A stretch of 49,835 nucleotides of DNA from Nitriliruptorales bacterium (GCA_024644015.1 JAHELV010000008.1:25823-75657); one strand, 5' to 3'. Counted from the first letter of the stretch, positions 25,885-35,387 are shown. The notes: a model not told the origin generated them from the letters alone. Translations and numbers: made by a program.

Positions 25885-26274
25885 CTACTTGATCTCGACC
25901 GACGCGCCGACACCCTCGAGCGCGTCCTTGGCGGCATCGGCCTGTTCCCGCTCGACACCCTCGAGCACCGGCTTCGGTGCGCTGTCGACCAGCTCTTTGG
26001 CCTCCTTGAGCCCGAGACTGGTCAGCGAACGCACCTCCTTGATGACCTGGATCTTCTTCTCGCCGGCTCCCGTCAGGACGACGTCGAAGCTCGTCTGCTC
26101 CTCGGCGGCGGCTTCCTCGCCGGCGGCGGCGCCAGCGCCGGGCGCCGCTACGGCGACTGGTGCGGCGGCGGTGACGTCGAACTCCTCTTCGAACTGCTTG
26201 ACGAAGTCGGACAGCTCGAGCAGCGTCATCTGCTTGAACGCGTCGAGCAGGTCGGCGGTGGACAGGTTTGCCAT
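25885..26274 (-). CDS. rplL: 50S ribosomal protein L7/L12
   Basis: Stalk protein that recruits translational GTPases; dimers bind L10. The 129-residue protein has the N-terminal dimerisation domain ([20 protein letters not shown]), an Ala/Gly/Glu hinge and the C-terminal GTPase-contact domain ([40 protein letters not shown]). Length and domain order are standard. The gene follows rplJ by 94 bp, a spacer that holds a hairpin CGACGCC/GGGCGTCG (about 26302-26326). Confidence 0.98.
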   Translation of the reverse strand: MANLSTADLLDAFKQMTLLELSDFVKQFEEEFDVTAAAPVAVAAPGAGAAAGEEAAAEEQTSFDVVLTGAGEKKIQVIKEVRSLTSLGLKEAKELVDSAPKPVLEGVEREQADAAKDALEGVGASVEIK

Positions 26275-26368
26275 GGTGTGCTCCTAGTCGATCTCACTGT
26301 CGACGCCGAGCCTGGTCGGGCGTCGCAAGTTCAGTGCGGTGTTCGGTATGGCTGGCAGCTCGTGCGGC

Positions 26369-27190
26369 CTAGTCGTCGGCGGACGGGGCGGTGTCCGTTG
26401 CCGTTGCGTCGGCGGCGGGAGTCGATTCGGCGGTCTCAGCGGCTCCGACGTCCACGGCATCGGCCGCGTCGCTGTCGGCGGCCTCCCCGCCCGCTGCGGT
26501 CGCGTCCTGTGCCCCGTCGCTGTCGGCGGCCTCCCCGCCCGCTGCGGTCGCGTCCTGTGCCCCGTCGCTGTCGGCGGCCTCCCCGCCCGCTGCGGTCGCG
26601 TCCTGCGCGCCAGCGCTGTCGGCGGCCTGGCCGTCGGTGGTTGCGTCGGTCTGCGTCGCGGGGGGCTGTGGCTCGGCTTGGCGCTTCTCCTGGAGCGCGG
26701 CGAGCAGCCTGGCGAACTTGGTCAGGTTCGCCTGGGCCAACCGCGCCGGCTTCGCAACGATCGACTGCATCATGCCGGCCAGCCTGGCCAGCAGCTCCTC
26801 ACGCGACTCGAGGTCGGCGAGCTGCGTCGTCTCGGCGGCGTCCAGCATCCGGCCGTCGAGCACGCCGCCCTTGATGACCAGCGCGGGATGCTGGCGTGAG
26901 AACGCCCGCAGCACCTTGGCCGCCGCCACCGGATCGCCGGCGCAGAACGTGACGGCGGTCGGACCGATCAGGTACTCGTCGGGTATGTCCACCCCCGCGT
27001 CCCTGGCCGCCAATCGCGTCAGGGTGTTCTTGACCACGCGGTAGGTAGCGTCGCTCTCGCGTAGCCGCGCCCGTAGCTCGGCGAGGTCGTCGACCGACAG
27101 GCCGCGGTACTCGGTGAGCACCGTGGCTGTCGAGTCAGCCAGGTTCCGTGACATGTCGTCGACTGCGGCGACCTTGTCGGCTCGTGGCAT
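26369..27190 (-). CDS. rplJ: 50S ribosomal protein L10 with long repetitive acidic tail
   Basis: L10 anchors L7/L12 dimers to 23S rRNA at the stalk base. The conserved body spans about residues 1-170: MPRADKVAAVDDMSRNLADS, TEYRGLSVDDLAELRARLRE, YRVVKNTLTRLAA, then the C-terminal L12-binding helix NLTKFARLLAALQEKR. Most bacterial L10 proteins end near here. This one continues for about 103 residues of Ala/Asp/Gly/Glu/Thr-rich sequence, including three exact 16-residue copies starting GAQDATAAGGEAADSD (194-241). ATG at 27190 follows GAGGAG. An L10 leader lies upstream. Confidence 0.97.
   Translation of the reverse strand: MPRADKVAAVDDMSRNLADSTATVLTEYRGLSVDDLAELRARLRESDATYRVVKNTLTRLAARDAGVDIPDEYLIGPTAVTFCAGDPVAAAKVLRAFSRQHPALVIKGGVLDGRMLDAAETTQLADLESREELLARLAGMMQSIVAKPARLAQANLTKFARLLAALQEKRQAEPQPPATQTDATTDGQAADSAGAQDATAAGGEAADSDGAQDATAAGGEAADSDGAQDATAAGGEAADSDAADAVDVGAAETAESTPAADATATDTAPSADD
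26468..26611. repeat. 48-bp tandem repeat, 3 copies, inside rplJ
   Basis: Three in-frame 48-bp units encode the L10 tail repeat GAQDATAAGGEAADSD. The central part of the array is identical at DNA level, which indicates recent duplication. Unit-number change would keep the frame, so the tail length is likely variable among relatives. Confidence 0.88.
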
Positions 27191-27354
27191 GGACGCGCTC
27201 CTCGGGCAGGTGGCCGGCCGGCTCCGCCGGACAAATAGAAAAAGCCTCCGCAGCCGGAGGCGGGCTCGAGGCGCGGTGGCCTCGGGTCTGCCTGCGCTGG
27301 CCGGCCTGACGGCCTCTTCATCGCGTCACACGAAACCATGCGGTCTGCGGCTGA
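27191..27354 (-). ncRNA. Candidate L10 leader (rplJ attenuation leader)
   Basis: The rplJ 5' leader contains GCCGCAGACCGCATGG near 27350-27335, resembling the CCGNAGACNGC box of the known L10 leader, where L10(L12)4 binds. CCCGAGG and CGCCTCGAG follow, then a terminator hairpin with a T-run at 27239-27261. In the L10-leader family, free L10-L12 binding controls rplJL expression. The match was made by eye. Confidence 0.55.
27239..27261 (-). terminator. Intrinsic terminator hairpin in the rplJ leader (attenuator)
   Basis: On the minus strand GCCTCCG-GCTG-CGGAGGC is followed directly by TTTTT. It is a textbook intrinsic terminator and the only T-run terminator I found in the window. Since it lies about 50 nt before the rplJ ATG, it is most likely a conditional attenuator rather than the end of an upstream transcript. 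Confidence 0.75.
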
Positions 27355-27360
27355 GGACGA

Positions 27361-27390
27361 AGTCTAGCGTTGGGTGGTGGCAGCCGCACA
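27361..27390 (-). promoter_or_regulatory. Possible rplJ promoter
   Basis: On the minus strand TGTGCG (27385-27390), an 18-bp gap and TAGACT (27361-27366). The -35 is poor, but the same TGTGCGG-N17-TAG(A/G)CTT layout occurs upstream of rpmG. The implied start point, near 27354, coincides with the beginning of the L10-leader-like sequence. Confidence 0.4.
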
Positions 27391-27480
27391 CGCGGCCGTG
27401 GGCAAGCAGTCCCCCTATGGGGAGCCGGCTGACCACAATTGGCGGGACGGCCCCTTGGGGTGGCGGGCGCTGCCGCGTTG

Positions 27481-30309
27481 TCAGGTGGCGCGCAGCGTGC
27501 CGGCCAGCAGCTGTGCCAGATGCAGCCCTCGGCGACCCGCCAGCTGCTCGGCCTGTACGCGGCACGAGAACCCGTCTGCGACGAACACTGCGTCGCCCGC
27601 CTCGGCGAGCGCGGGCAGCAGGCTGGTGCCCGCGACGGCCACCGACACCTCGTAGTGACCGCGCTCCATGCCGAAGTTGCCCGCCAGACCGCAACAGCCC
27701 GCGAGCACGTCGACGGACGCACCTGCGCGCTCGAGCAGCGCGCGGTCGGCGGCGAACCCGGTGACCGCGTGCTGGTGGCAGTGGGGTTGCGTGATGAGCG
27801 CCACGTCGTCCAGGCCTGCAGGCTGCCAGTCGTTGGGGGCGTCTTCGAGCGCCTCGGCCAGCGTGCGGGTGGCGGCGGCAACGCGTTCGGCCCGGGGATC
27901 GTCCGGCAGCAACTCGACCAGGTCCGAGCGCAGCACCGCGGTGCACGACGGCTCCAGACCGATGATCGGGATGCCATCGTCGGCAGCCGGGCCGAGCACG
28001 TCCAGCAGCCGCCGCAGCCGCCGGCGGGCGACGTCAAGCTGTCCGGTACTGATCCATGTCAGCGCGCAGCACGCCCGGGGTGGGACGACCGGGTCGTATC
28101 CGGCAGCTTCGAGCACTGCGACCGCCGCGGTGAAGATCTCGGGGGCGAACGCCTCGGTGAAGGTGTCGACCCACAGCACCACCGGCGTTGCCGGCGCGGT
28201 CACAGGGCGGTCCGGGCGCCGAGCCCACCAGCGTCGCAACGACCGTGTCGCGAACCTCGGAGCCCCACGGCGGGGGTCCAGGCCCCCGGCGCGCAGGGCC
28301 ACGCGCCGGGCCGCCGGGTGCCCGAGCACCGAATTGACCACGCGGGGCGCCAGCAAGGCCAGGCGTGCCCAGCGTGGCAACCAGCCGAGCGAGTAGTGCG
28401 AGCGCGGCCGCAGCCGTCGCCGGTAGGACTGGTACAGGACCTCTGCTTTGTAGGTCGCCATGTCCACGCCCGCTGGGCAGTCCGACCTGCAGGCCTTGCA
28501 CGACAGGCACAGATCGAGCGCTTCGTGGACCTCGGGCGAGCGCGGTCCGCGGTCGACCAACCTGCCGTTCGCCATCTCCTGCAACACCCTCGCGCGTCCA
28601 CGCGTCGAGTCCTTCTCGTCCCGCGTCGCGTGGAATGACGGACACATCACGCCACCCGACGCACCGGTGTCGGCGCGGCACTTTCCCAACCCCACGCAGC
28701 GGTGGACCGCCGTCGTCAGATCCCCGTCGTCGGCGGTCAGCGCGAAGCCGGACGCCGGCATCAGCCGAGCGGCGGGGCGACGCAGATCGGCATCGACGGG
28801 ACGCGGACGCACGACCACGCCGGGGTTCAGCAGGTCGTCGGGGTCGAAGCAGCGCTTGAACCCGGCGAATGCCGCCAGCGCGTCGGACGAGTACATCAGC
28901 GGCAGCAGCTCACTCCGCGCCCGACCGTCACCATGCTCTCCCGAGCACGACCCGCCGTGTCGCGCCACGAGCATCGCGGCGTCCCGCAGAAACGGGCGCA
29001 ACCGCTGCGGCTGATCGGCGAGCGGGAGATCCAGCCGCACGTGCACGCAGCCGTCGCCGAAATGCCCGTACGCCAGGCCGTCGACACCATGATCGCGCTC
29101 CAGCACCGCGAACTCGCGCAGGTAGTCCCCCAGCGCCGCCGGCGGCACGGCGGCATCCTCCCAGGCCGGCCACGCGGGCGCACCGCTGGGTGCCCGGCCC
29201 GACAGGCCGGCACCGTCCTCGCGGATGCGCCACAGCGCGGCGGCGCGTTCGCCTCCCGGAACCAGCGCGACATCGGACGTGTCGGCGGCGCGGGCCACGC
29301 GTCGGCCCCCAGTGGACGCCTCGGCAGCGGTCGCGCCTGCGGTCTCGACGAACAACCATCCGCCGCCGCGTGGGAGGTCGGCGGGTATCGCCGAGCGTCC
29401 TCGGTGCCGGCGGACGACGTCGACCAGCCGCCGATCGATGCCTTCGATGGCCACCGCGCCGAGACCCAGGAGCGCGGGCACCGCGTCGGCGGCCGAAGCC
29501 ATGTCCGGAAAGCCGAGCACGGTCAGCGCGGTGGCCGGCGCAGTCTCGACCAGGCGAACGGTCGCGCGCAGCACGACGACGCACGTGCCCTCTGTGCCGA
29601 CCAGCGCCCGCGCCAGACTGCCCGGCCGCTCGTCACGGTCGAGCAGGTGTTCCAGCCCGTAGCCCGAGACCTGCCGCGGGAACCTCCCCAGTTCGGTGCG
29701 GATGGTCTTGAAGTGCGCGGCGACCAGCGCGTCGAGACCGTCGATGCCCGACTGGCCGGATCCGGCGGTGAACCGCCGTCCCGTACCGTCGACGACGTCG
29801 AGCTCCAGGACATTGTCGGCGGTGCGGCCGTACGCGATGGTGTGCGCTCCACACGCGTTGTTGCCGATCATGCCGCCGAGCGTGCAGCGCGCGTGGGTCG
29901 ACGGGTCCGGTCCGAACCGCAGGCCATGGGGTTTCGCCGCGTCCTGCACGCGGTCGAGGACGACGCCGGGGTCCACGACCGCGGTACGCGCCCGAGGGTC
30001 GATCTGGTGGATGCGGTCCAGATGCCGCGAGAGGTCCAGCACCACGCCGGCACCGACCGCGTTGCCGGCGACCGACGTGCCGCCACCTCGGACGGTCACC
30101 GGTGTCTCGCTGGCCCTGCAGACGTCGACAGTCGCCAGGACATCGTCGATGTCGCGCGGGAACACGACGACGGCGGGCACGACCCGGTAGTTCGACGCGT
30201 CGCTGGAGTACTCCGCACGCCGCCGCACCGAGGTGTCGACCTGCCCCGCGACGGCGTTGCGCAGCCGTGCCGCGACGGCAGCGACAGCGGCCTGGGGCAA
30301 CGGTGTCAT
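27481..30309 (-). CDS. FAD-linked oxidase / Fe-S / CCG-domain fusion dehydrogenase
   Basis: A 942-residue fusion (start ATG 30309; a GTG at 30342 is possible, and neither has a clear ribosome-binding site). The N-terminal half is a GlcD-like flavoprotein of the D-lactate/D-2-hydroxy-acid type: VVVFPRDIDDVLATVDVCRA, PVTVRGGGTSVAGNAVGAGV, LGGMIGNNACGAHTIAYGRT. The second half is GlpC-like, with cysteine clusters CVGLGKC...C and CLSCKACRSDCPAG for Fe-S clusters. It then has CCG-type motifs PRACCALTW and CCGLAGNFGME. This is the YdiJ/FAD-FeS layout, predicted to oxidise a D-2-hydroxy acid and pass electrons to the respiratory chain; the substrate is unknown. It is inserted between rplA and rplJ. 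Confidence 0.88.
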   Translation of the reverse strand: MTPLPQAAVAAVAARLRNAVAGQVDTSVRRRAEYSSDASNYRVVPAVVVFPRDIDDVLATVDVCRASETPVTVRGGGTSVAGNAVGAGVVLDLSRHLDRIHQIDPRARTAVVDPGVVLDRVQDAAKPHGLRFGPDPSTHARCTLGGMIGNNACGAHTIAYGRTADNVLELDVVDGTGRRFTAGSGQSGIDGLDALVAAHFKTIRTELGRFPRQVSGYGLEHLLDRDERPGSLARALVGTEGTCVVVLRATVRLVETAPATALTVLGFPDMASAADAVPALLGLGAVAIEGIDRRLVDVVRRHRGRSAIPADLPRGGGWLFVETAGATAAEASTGGRRVARAADTSDVALVPGGERAAALWRIREDGAGLSGRAPSGAPAWPAWEDAAVPPAALGDYLREFAVLERDHGVDGLAYGHFGDGCVHVRLDLPLADQPQRLRPFLRDAAMLVARHGGSCSGEHGDGRARSELLPLMYSSDALAAFAGFKRCFDPDDLLNPGVVVRPRPVDADLRRPAARLMPASGFALTADDGDLTTAVHRCVGLGKCRADTGASGGVMCPSFHATRDEKDSTRGRARVLQEMANGRLVDRGPRSPEVHEALDLCLSCKACRSDCPAGVDMATYKAEVLYQSYRRRLRPRSHYSLGWLPRWARLALLAPRVVNSVLGHPAARRVALRAGGLDPRRGAPRFATRSLRRWWARRPDRPVTAPATPVVLWVDTFTEAFAPEIFTAAVAVLEAAGYDPVVPPRACCALTWISTGQLDVARRRLRRLLDVLGPAADDGIPIIGLEPSCTAVLRSDLVELLPDDPRAERVAAATRTLAEALEDAPNDWQPAGLDDVALITQPHCHQHAVTGFAADRALLERAGASVDVLAGCCGLAGNFGMERGHYEVSVAVAGTSLLPALAEAGDAVFVADGFSCRVQAEQLAGRRGLHLAQLLAGTLRAT

Positions 30310-30391
30310 CGGCGTACGGTAGGCCGCGCCGGACGCTGGCACCAGCAGCGCAGCCGTCGGTTGCGGCTCGTCACGCGGACCTTGGAGACGG

Positions 30392-32497
30392 TCAGCTCTG
30401 GGGCGTCGTCAGCGCCACGGACAGCAGCGTGCCGTCACGGCCTCCCACGTAGAGCGTGTCCCCGTCGACCGCCAGCGCCGATGGTCTGGTCGCCTTGATG
30501 TCGACCGGACGGGCGACGGAGCCGGTGGCCAGCGACAGCGTGGCGATGGCGCCGTCCCGGTCGACCACGACCAGGCGGTCACCAGTGACAGCCGACTGGC
30601 GCCACGCCCCTGCGCGGGACCACGAGCGCTCACCGGTCGTCGTGTCGATCGCGGTCGCCGCCGAGCGCGTCACGACGAACAGACGGCCGTTTGTGACATG
30701 GATCGTCGGCTCGGCCCGCTCGACGCCACGGACGGGTACGCACCACAGCGCTTCACCATCGGTGTGCCTGCGCAGGCACACGGTACCCGCGCGGTTCGCC
30801 ACGACCACGCCGTCCTCGGTCGCGCGCAACGACGACGTCCACATCTTCTCGCCGACTTCGTGTCTCCACAGGCACAGCGGCTCACCGGCAGCTTCGGTGG
30901 CGGTGATCAGCGGCGTGTCCTCACCTGCCATCGCACCCTCGGGCAGGATGCCGTACATCGCCGAGCCGTCCGCCAGGTAGACGAAGTCGTCGCGGGCGGC
31001 AACCGCAGCGTCCGCCGGAAACGCCACCTCGTCCTTCGGAAACTCCCACAGCCGCTCACCGGACGCGGCGTCGGTGGCCACCAGGCGCGGGATCTCACCG
31101 TCACCCACGGCATAGACGGTGTCGCCCCCGACAGTCGCCGACGTCGTGTCGATCGGCGCCTGCCACATGACCGAGCCGTCGGCGATGCTGACCGCGCGCA
31201 GGCTGCCGGCCCCGGGCGTCACGAACCGGCCACCCGTCACTACCGCTCCCGGAGGTCCCGCGGCGGACACCTCGGTGCGCACGTCGCCGGTCGCCGTGTC
31301 GACGAGGACGGCACCGGTCCTGGTCACGGCGACCAGCCCCTCCGCCGTCACGTGCAGGGCGATCGCACGGGACTCAAGCCGCTGCTCCCACCGGACTGAG
31401 GGGTCGTTGGCCTCTCCTGCGGGCAGCGTCTGCGCTGCCGACGGGCCCGCCTGCGAGGCCACGGTCTCGGACCCGTCCAGCGCCGCCGGGCTTCGGACCA
31501 GCCACAGCGTGGTCAGCACAGCCACGATCGCTGCCGCGCCGATCGCGACACGCGCCAACGGCCGGGTGCGCGGTGGCGGGTTGACCACGCCGGCGGGCAG
31601 TGGCGCGGGGCGGTGCGCGCTGTCGGCGGCGCGCAGCACACCGACCGGGGCAACTGACTGCGAGCCGGCCGCGGACCGCGAGCGCGCCAACTCGGACATG
31701 AACTGCTCGCACGTCTCGTAGCGTTCGTCGGGCACCTTCGCCAGCCCGCGGGCGAACACGCGGGTCAACGCGGCAGCCTCGTCGGGGTCCGGCGTGACGA
31801 CGGCGGGCGGACGTCCGAACAGGTGCGCGCCGAACAGCGCCGACAACCGTTCCCGTTCGAAGATCGGCCGGCCGGTCACCGCGTGGAACAGGGCGGCGGC
31901 GAGTGCGTACTGGTCGCTGCGATTGGTCGGGGATCCGCCACGAAGCAGCTCCGGCGCGACATACAGGAAGTCGTCGATACAGCGGCCGTCATCGCCACCG
32001 GCCGCCACGATGGACAACAGGTGGTGCAGTCCGAAGCCGGTGAGCAGCGCGCGCGGCGAACCGGACTGAGAACCGACACCCTCGATCCAGATGGTGCCCG
32101 GATGCAGCGCGCCGTGTGGCGTGCCGGCGTCTGCGGCCGCGTCGAGCGCGGAAGCCAACGGGGCCAGCAGCTCGATCGCCTCGGCGGTGCCCATGCCGCC
32201 ACGCACGTGCTCAGCCCAGGCAACTGCCGGCGCGTAGCGCTCGATCACGTACGGCTGCTCGACGTCGCCCACGCTGTACGCCCGCAGTATGTTGCGGTGG
32301 GTCAGCTCCGCGGCGGCACGTGCCTCCGCGAGGTACGGCTCGATGGCCGGTGCGAGCTGTGCGGCCCGGGATGGGTCGATGATCCGGACGGTCGCCCGCT
32401 GGGTCGCCCGGTCGACGTGCCGTGCGTGCCACATCTCACTGACAGCATCGGCAAAGACCCGCGCCTCGAGCACATGATCTGCGTAGATCTGGCTCAT
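30392..32497 (-). CDS. Pseudokinase with transmembrane segment and PQQ-type beta-propeller
   Basis: A 701-residue protein. Residues about 1-275 have a Ser/Thr-kinase fold with the alpha-C region (EARAAAELTHRNIL, Glu58) and YVAPELL. The catalytic residues are gone: Arg38 replaces the VAIK lysine, HGALHP (128-133) replaces HRD-x-K, and Gly154 in LTGFG replaces the DFG Asp. A Pro-rich stretch and one membrane helix (VAIGAAAIVAVLTTLWLV, about 315-335) follow. The C-terminal half has repeats such as DTATGDVRT, DAASGERLWEF, DTTTGERSWS and VDGDTLYVGG, typical of PQQ/WD-like beta-propellers. The probable topology is pseudokinase inside, propeller outside. The role is unknown. Confidence 0.82.
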   Translation of the reverse strand: MSQIYADHVLEARVFADAVSEMWHARHVDRATQRATVRIIDPSRAAQLAPAIEPYLAEARAAAELTHRNILRAYSVGDVEQPYVIERYAPAVAWAEHVRGGMGTAEAIELLAPLASALDAAADAGTPHGALHPGTIWIEGVGSQSGSPRALLTGFGLHHLLSIVAAGGDDGRCIDDFLYVAPELLRGGSPTNRSDQYALAAALFHAVTGRPIFERERLSALFGAHLFGRPPAVVTPDPDEAAALTRVFARGLAKVPDERYETCEQFMSELARSRSAAGSQSVAPVGVLRAADSAHRPAPLPAGVVNPPPRTRPLARVAIGAAAIVAVLTTLWLVRSPAALDGSETVASQAGPSAAQTLPAGEANDPSVRWEQRLESRAIALHVTAEGLVAVTRTGAVLVDTATGDVRTEVSAAGPPGAVVTGGRFVTPGAGSLRAVSIADGSVMWQAPIDTTSATVGGDTVYAVGDGEIPRLVATDAASGERLWEFPKDEVAFPADAAVAARDDFVYLADGSAMYGILPEGAMAGEDTPLITATEAAGEPLCLWRHEVGEKMWTSSLRATEDGVVVANRAGTVCLRRHTDGEALWCVPVRGVERAEPTIHVTNGRLFVVTRSAATAIDTTTGERSWSRAGAWRQSAVTGDRLVVVDRDGAIATLSLATGSVARPVDIKATRPSALAVDGDTLYVGGRDGTLLSVALTTPQS

Positions 32498-32692
32498 CCG
32501 AAACTGTCACCCCGACGACGACGTCTGCCTCCCGGACGCGCCGACGCGATGGACGACCGCCTCCCGACCGGATCGACGATAGCAGGCGTGTGCGCTCAGC
32601 GCGCACACTGCCAGCACGGGGCCAGCGCGGCAGCCGGCGGTGCGGATAGGACACGACCCCGCCGGTTGACCGGACCGTGGTCCGGCTGCGGC

Positions 32693-33421
32693 TCAGTCGC
32701 CGTTGCCCTCAGCGTCGTCTTCCCACAGGTTGCGCGTACGGGCCGCATCGATGCGGATCGCGGGTCCCTGCGTGGTCGATACGGTGATCGAGCGGAGATA
32801 CCGGCCTTTGGCGGCTGCGGGCCGCTGCCGTACGAGCTCCTCGAGCACCGCCGCGTAGTTGTCGACCAGCTGACGCGGCTGAAACGAGCCTTTGCCGACG
32901 ACGAGGTGCACGTTGCCTTGGCGGTCGGTCCGGTACTCGATCTTGCCGGCCTTGATCTCACGTACCGCGCTGCCGACATCGGTCGTCACCGTTCCCGACT
33001 TCGGGTTCGGCATCAGACCGCGTGGGCCCAGGACCTTGCCGTAGCGGCCGATCTTGCCCATCTGATCCGGCGTCGCGATGACCGCGTCGAAGCCGAGATC
33101 GCCGGCCTCGATCATCTCGATGATCGTCTCGCTGCCGACGATGTCAGCGCCCGCCTCCTCCGCTTCGGTCGCGGCGGCGCCCTCAGCGAAGACCGCGACG
33201 CGCACGGTCTTACCGGTGCCATGCGGCAGGCTCACCGACCCGCGAACCATTTGATCCGCTTTTCGCGGGTCGACGCCCAGCCGCACCGCCACGTCGACGG
33301 TTGGATCGAACGTGGTCGTGACCGTATCGGAGATCAGGCGCATCGCAGCGGCCGGACTGTACATCCGATCCCGCTCGATCTTGCCCGCCGCCTCACGGTA
33401 CTTCTTGCCTCGCTTCGCCAT
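32693..33421 (-). CDS. rplA: 50S ribosomal protein L1
   Basis: L1 forms the mobile stalk at the E site and in many bacteria represses its own rplK-rplA mRNA. The 242-residue protein has [20 protein letters not shown], the domain II segments ([46 protein letters not shown]) and the C-terminal [23 protein letters not shown] at 33421 follows GAGGAA. It is 56 bp downstream of rplK. The next gene downstream (pseudokinase) starts 195 bp further on and is probably a separate unit. Confidence 0.98.
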   Translation of the reverse strand: MAKRGKKYREAAGKIERDRMYSPAAAMRLISDTVTTTFDPTVDVAVRLGVDPRKADQMVRGSVSLPHGTGKTVRVAVFAEGAAATEAEEAGADIVGSETIIEMIEAGDLGFDAVIATPDQMGKIGRYGKVLGPRGLMPNPKSGTVTTDVGSAVREIKAGKIEYRTDRQGNVHLVVGKGSFQPRQLVDNYAAVLEELVRQRPAAAKGRYLRSITVSTTQGPAIRIDAARTRNLWEDDAEGNGD

Positions 33422-33477
33422 TGCGCTTCCTCGCGTGGTGCAGACGGCCGTCGCGGCCTCCCACGTTGGTGGTGCGG

Positions 33478-33900
33478 CTATTCGACCCGCAGGCCCATGG
33501 ACCGCGCGGTCCCTTCGATGATCTTCACGGCGCCGTCGATGTCGATCGCGTTGAGGTCCGTCATCTTGCGCTCGGCGATCTGCTTCACCGCGGCGCGCGA
33601 CACCGTACCGACCTTCGTCCGGTTCGGCTCGCCCGACCCCTTCTCGACGTTCGCCGCCTTCAACAGCAGGCTCGCCGCCGGCGGTGTCTTCGTGACGAAG
33701 GTGAACGAGCGGTCTTCGAAGACCGTTATCTCGACCGGCACGACGTCGCCGGACTGCGTCTGCGTCCGCTCGTTGAACGCTTTGCAGAACTCCATGATGT
33801 TGACGCCGTGCTGGCCGAGGTTGTTCCCGACCGGCGGCGCTGGTGTGGCCTGACCCGCTGGAATCTGCAGCTTGAGCTTGGCCAACAGCTTCTTTGCCAT
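33478..33900 (-). CDS. rplK: 50S ribosomal protein L11
   Basis: L11 binds the GTPase-associated centre of 23S rRNA and is needed for stringent-factor activation. The 140-residue protein begins [20 protein letters not shown] with the conserved prolines of the thiostrepton-binding face ([12 protein letters not shown]). It ends in the RNA-binding domain ([40 protein letters not shown]). The ATG at 33900 has AAGGA at the right distance; the frame open to 34107 overlaps nusG and is not used. The gap to nusG is 52 bp. Confidence 0.98.
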   Translation of the reverse strand: MAKKLLAKLKLQIPAGQATPAPPVGNNLGQHGVNIMEFCKAFNERTQTQSGDVVPVEITVFEDRSFTFVTKTPPAASLLLKAANVEKGSGEPNRTKVGTVSRAAVKQIAERKMTDLNAIDIDGAVKIIEGTARSMGLRVE

Positions 33901-33952
33901 ACGTGTTGTCCTTGCGACTCGCGCGCGTGGATATGCGGTTCGCCGACCGCTG

Positions 33953-34996
33953 TCAGAGCTTGGCGACCTGATCAAAGCCGAGCTCGACCGGCGTCTCGCG
34001 GCCGAAGATCGAGACCAGCACCTTGAGCTTGCTGGCGTCGGCGTTGATCTCGCTGATCGTCCCGGTGAAGTCCGCGAACGGACCCGAGGTGACCCGGACG
34101 TTCTCATTGACCTCGTACTCGACGCTCGTCACGACCGCGGCCTCGCCCTCCTCGGGCTCGGCGAGGATCGCCTCGACCTCGCGGTAGGACAACGGCACCG
34201 GGCGCGCGCCGGGCGGCCCGACGAACCCGGTCACCGCGGGGGTGTTGCGCACCACGTACCACGAGTCGTCATCGAGGTCCATGCGCACGAGCACGTATCC
34301 GGGGAAGACCTTGCGCTTGACGTTCTGCTTCTTGCCGCCCTTGATCTCGACGGCATCCTCGGTGGGAATGATGACCTCGAAGATCTGGTCCTCCATGTTC
34401 ATGGAGGTGATGCGGTTCTCGAGGTTCGCCTTGACCCGCTGCTCATAGCCCGAGTAGGTGTGCACGACGTAGTAGTCGCCCGGTAGCCGGCGGAAGTCGG
34501 CGCGCAACGAGGCGGTCGCCGCGCTCTCCTCAGCCGCTTCGTCGGACGGCGGCGCCGCACCGTCGGAAACCGGGTCCGCGACGGCCTCGTCGGCCTCGTC
34601 GGCGCCCTCGGACTCGTCGCTGCCGTCGTCCGTGGGCGCGTCGTCGCCGTCGTCCGTGGGCGCGTCGTCGCCGGCGGGGCGCTGCTCGGCGCCGTCGGCT
34701 CCGGCGACCGACAGCAGATCGTCGAGGTCGTCCGGCTCGGCGGTCGGAGAGGTGAACGTTGAATCGGCGGCCGCGTGCGCCTCCGGCGACTCGGTCGCCT
34801 CGGCGAGCACCTCCGCGACGCGGGCATCCTGATCCGGCGACGCCTCGCTGTAGTCGACGGGAGCGTCCGCCTCACCGCCACGGCGCGCGTCGGCCACCAC
34901 GTCATCGTCGGCGGTGCGGTCGAGCTCAGCGGCGTCGGCGGCCACACCGGGAGCAGGATCGATCAACTCGGCCTCGGTCCGGGGGGCGTCGCTCAT
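33953..34996 (-). CDS. nusG: Transcription factor NusG with long acidic N-terminal extension
   Basis: NusG binds RNA polymerase through its NGN domain and Rho or S10 through its KOW domain, coupling transcription to termination and translation. The NGN domain starts near residue 173 ([40 protein letters not shown]). The KOW domain is at the end ([20 protein letters not shown]). The first about 170 residues are very acidic and include two copies of DDAPTDDG (110-125), from a 24-bp repeat near 34618-34672. Actinobacterial NusG proteins often have an acidic extension; this one is at the long end. The ATG overlaps the secE stop by 4 nt. Confidence 0.97.
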   Translation of the reverse strand: MSDAPRTEAELIDPAPGVAADAAELDRTADDDVVADARRGGEADAPVDYSEASPDQDARVAEVLAEATESPEAHAAADSTFTSPTAEPDDLDDLLSVAGADGAEQRPAGDDAPTDDGDDAPTDDGSDESEGADEADEAVADPVSDGAAPPSDEAAEESAATASLRADFRRLPGDYYVVHTYSGYEQRVKANLENRITSMNMEDQIFEVIIPTEDAVEIKGGKKQNVKRKVFPGYVLVRMDLDDDSWYVVRNTPAVTGFVGPPGARPVPLSYREVEAILAEPEEGEAAVVTSVEYEVNENVRVTSGPFADFTGTISEINADASKLKVLVSIFGRETPVELGFDQVAKL

Positions 34997-35247
34997 CCGA
35001 ACACCCGCAGAACCAGCTGCCCGAACAGCTGGTCGACCAGCGCGATGTACAGGGTGACCAGGCTGACCGCGACCAGTACGACCAAGCTGTAGGAGGCCAC
35101 CTCGCGGCGCGACGGCCAGTTGACCCTCCGCAGCTCCAGACGCACCTCGCGCAGGAACTGCATGATCGAGGTTCGCTGACGACGAGGCGGCGACGACGCG
35201 TCCATGCGACGTTGCTCACCTTTCGTCTCGGCACTCTTGGCTTGCAT
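34993..35247 (-). CDS. secE: Preprotein translocase subunit SecE
   Basis: SecE clamps SecY in the SecYEG translocon. The 84-residue protein has the single-helix form: an amphipathic helix [20 protein letters not shown] with the conserved KxxxWPxR-like motif, then one membrane helix [23 protein letters not shown] at 35247 gives the longest form; ATG at 35205 ([13 protein letters not shown]) has a better upstream site (AAAGGTGAG) and may be the true start. The gene is coupled to nusG by an ATGA overlap and lies just downstream of tRNA-Trp. Confidence 0.95.
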   Translation of the reverse strand: MQAKSAETKGEQRRMDASSPPRRQRTSIMQFLREVRLELRRVNWPSRREVASYSLVVLVAVSLVTLYIALVDQLFGQLVLRVFG

Positions 35248-35314
35248 GTGGTTCTCGTGTCCGTTCTTCGGGCGACCTGCCGGGCCCGGCCCGTACGGGC
35301 GGGTTTGCGTCTGG

Positions 35315-35387
35315 CAGGGGCGGAGGGACTCGAACCCCCGACCTTCGGTTTTGGAGACCGACGCTCTGCCAGTTGAGCTACGCCCCT
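35315..35387 (-). tRNA. trpT: tRNA-Trp (anticodon CCA)
   Basis: A 73-nt cloverleaf. Acceptor AGGGGCG pairs with CGCCCCT, the D arm is GCTCAACTGGCAGAGC, the anticodon arm TCGGT-CTCCAAA-ACCGA has anticodon CCA, and the T arm is GGGGG-TTCGAGT-CCCTC (one G-T). Discriminator G is followed by an encoded CCA (35312-35314). It lies between hadB and secE, as in mycobacteria. Confidence 0.97.
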
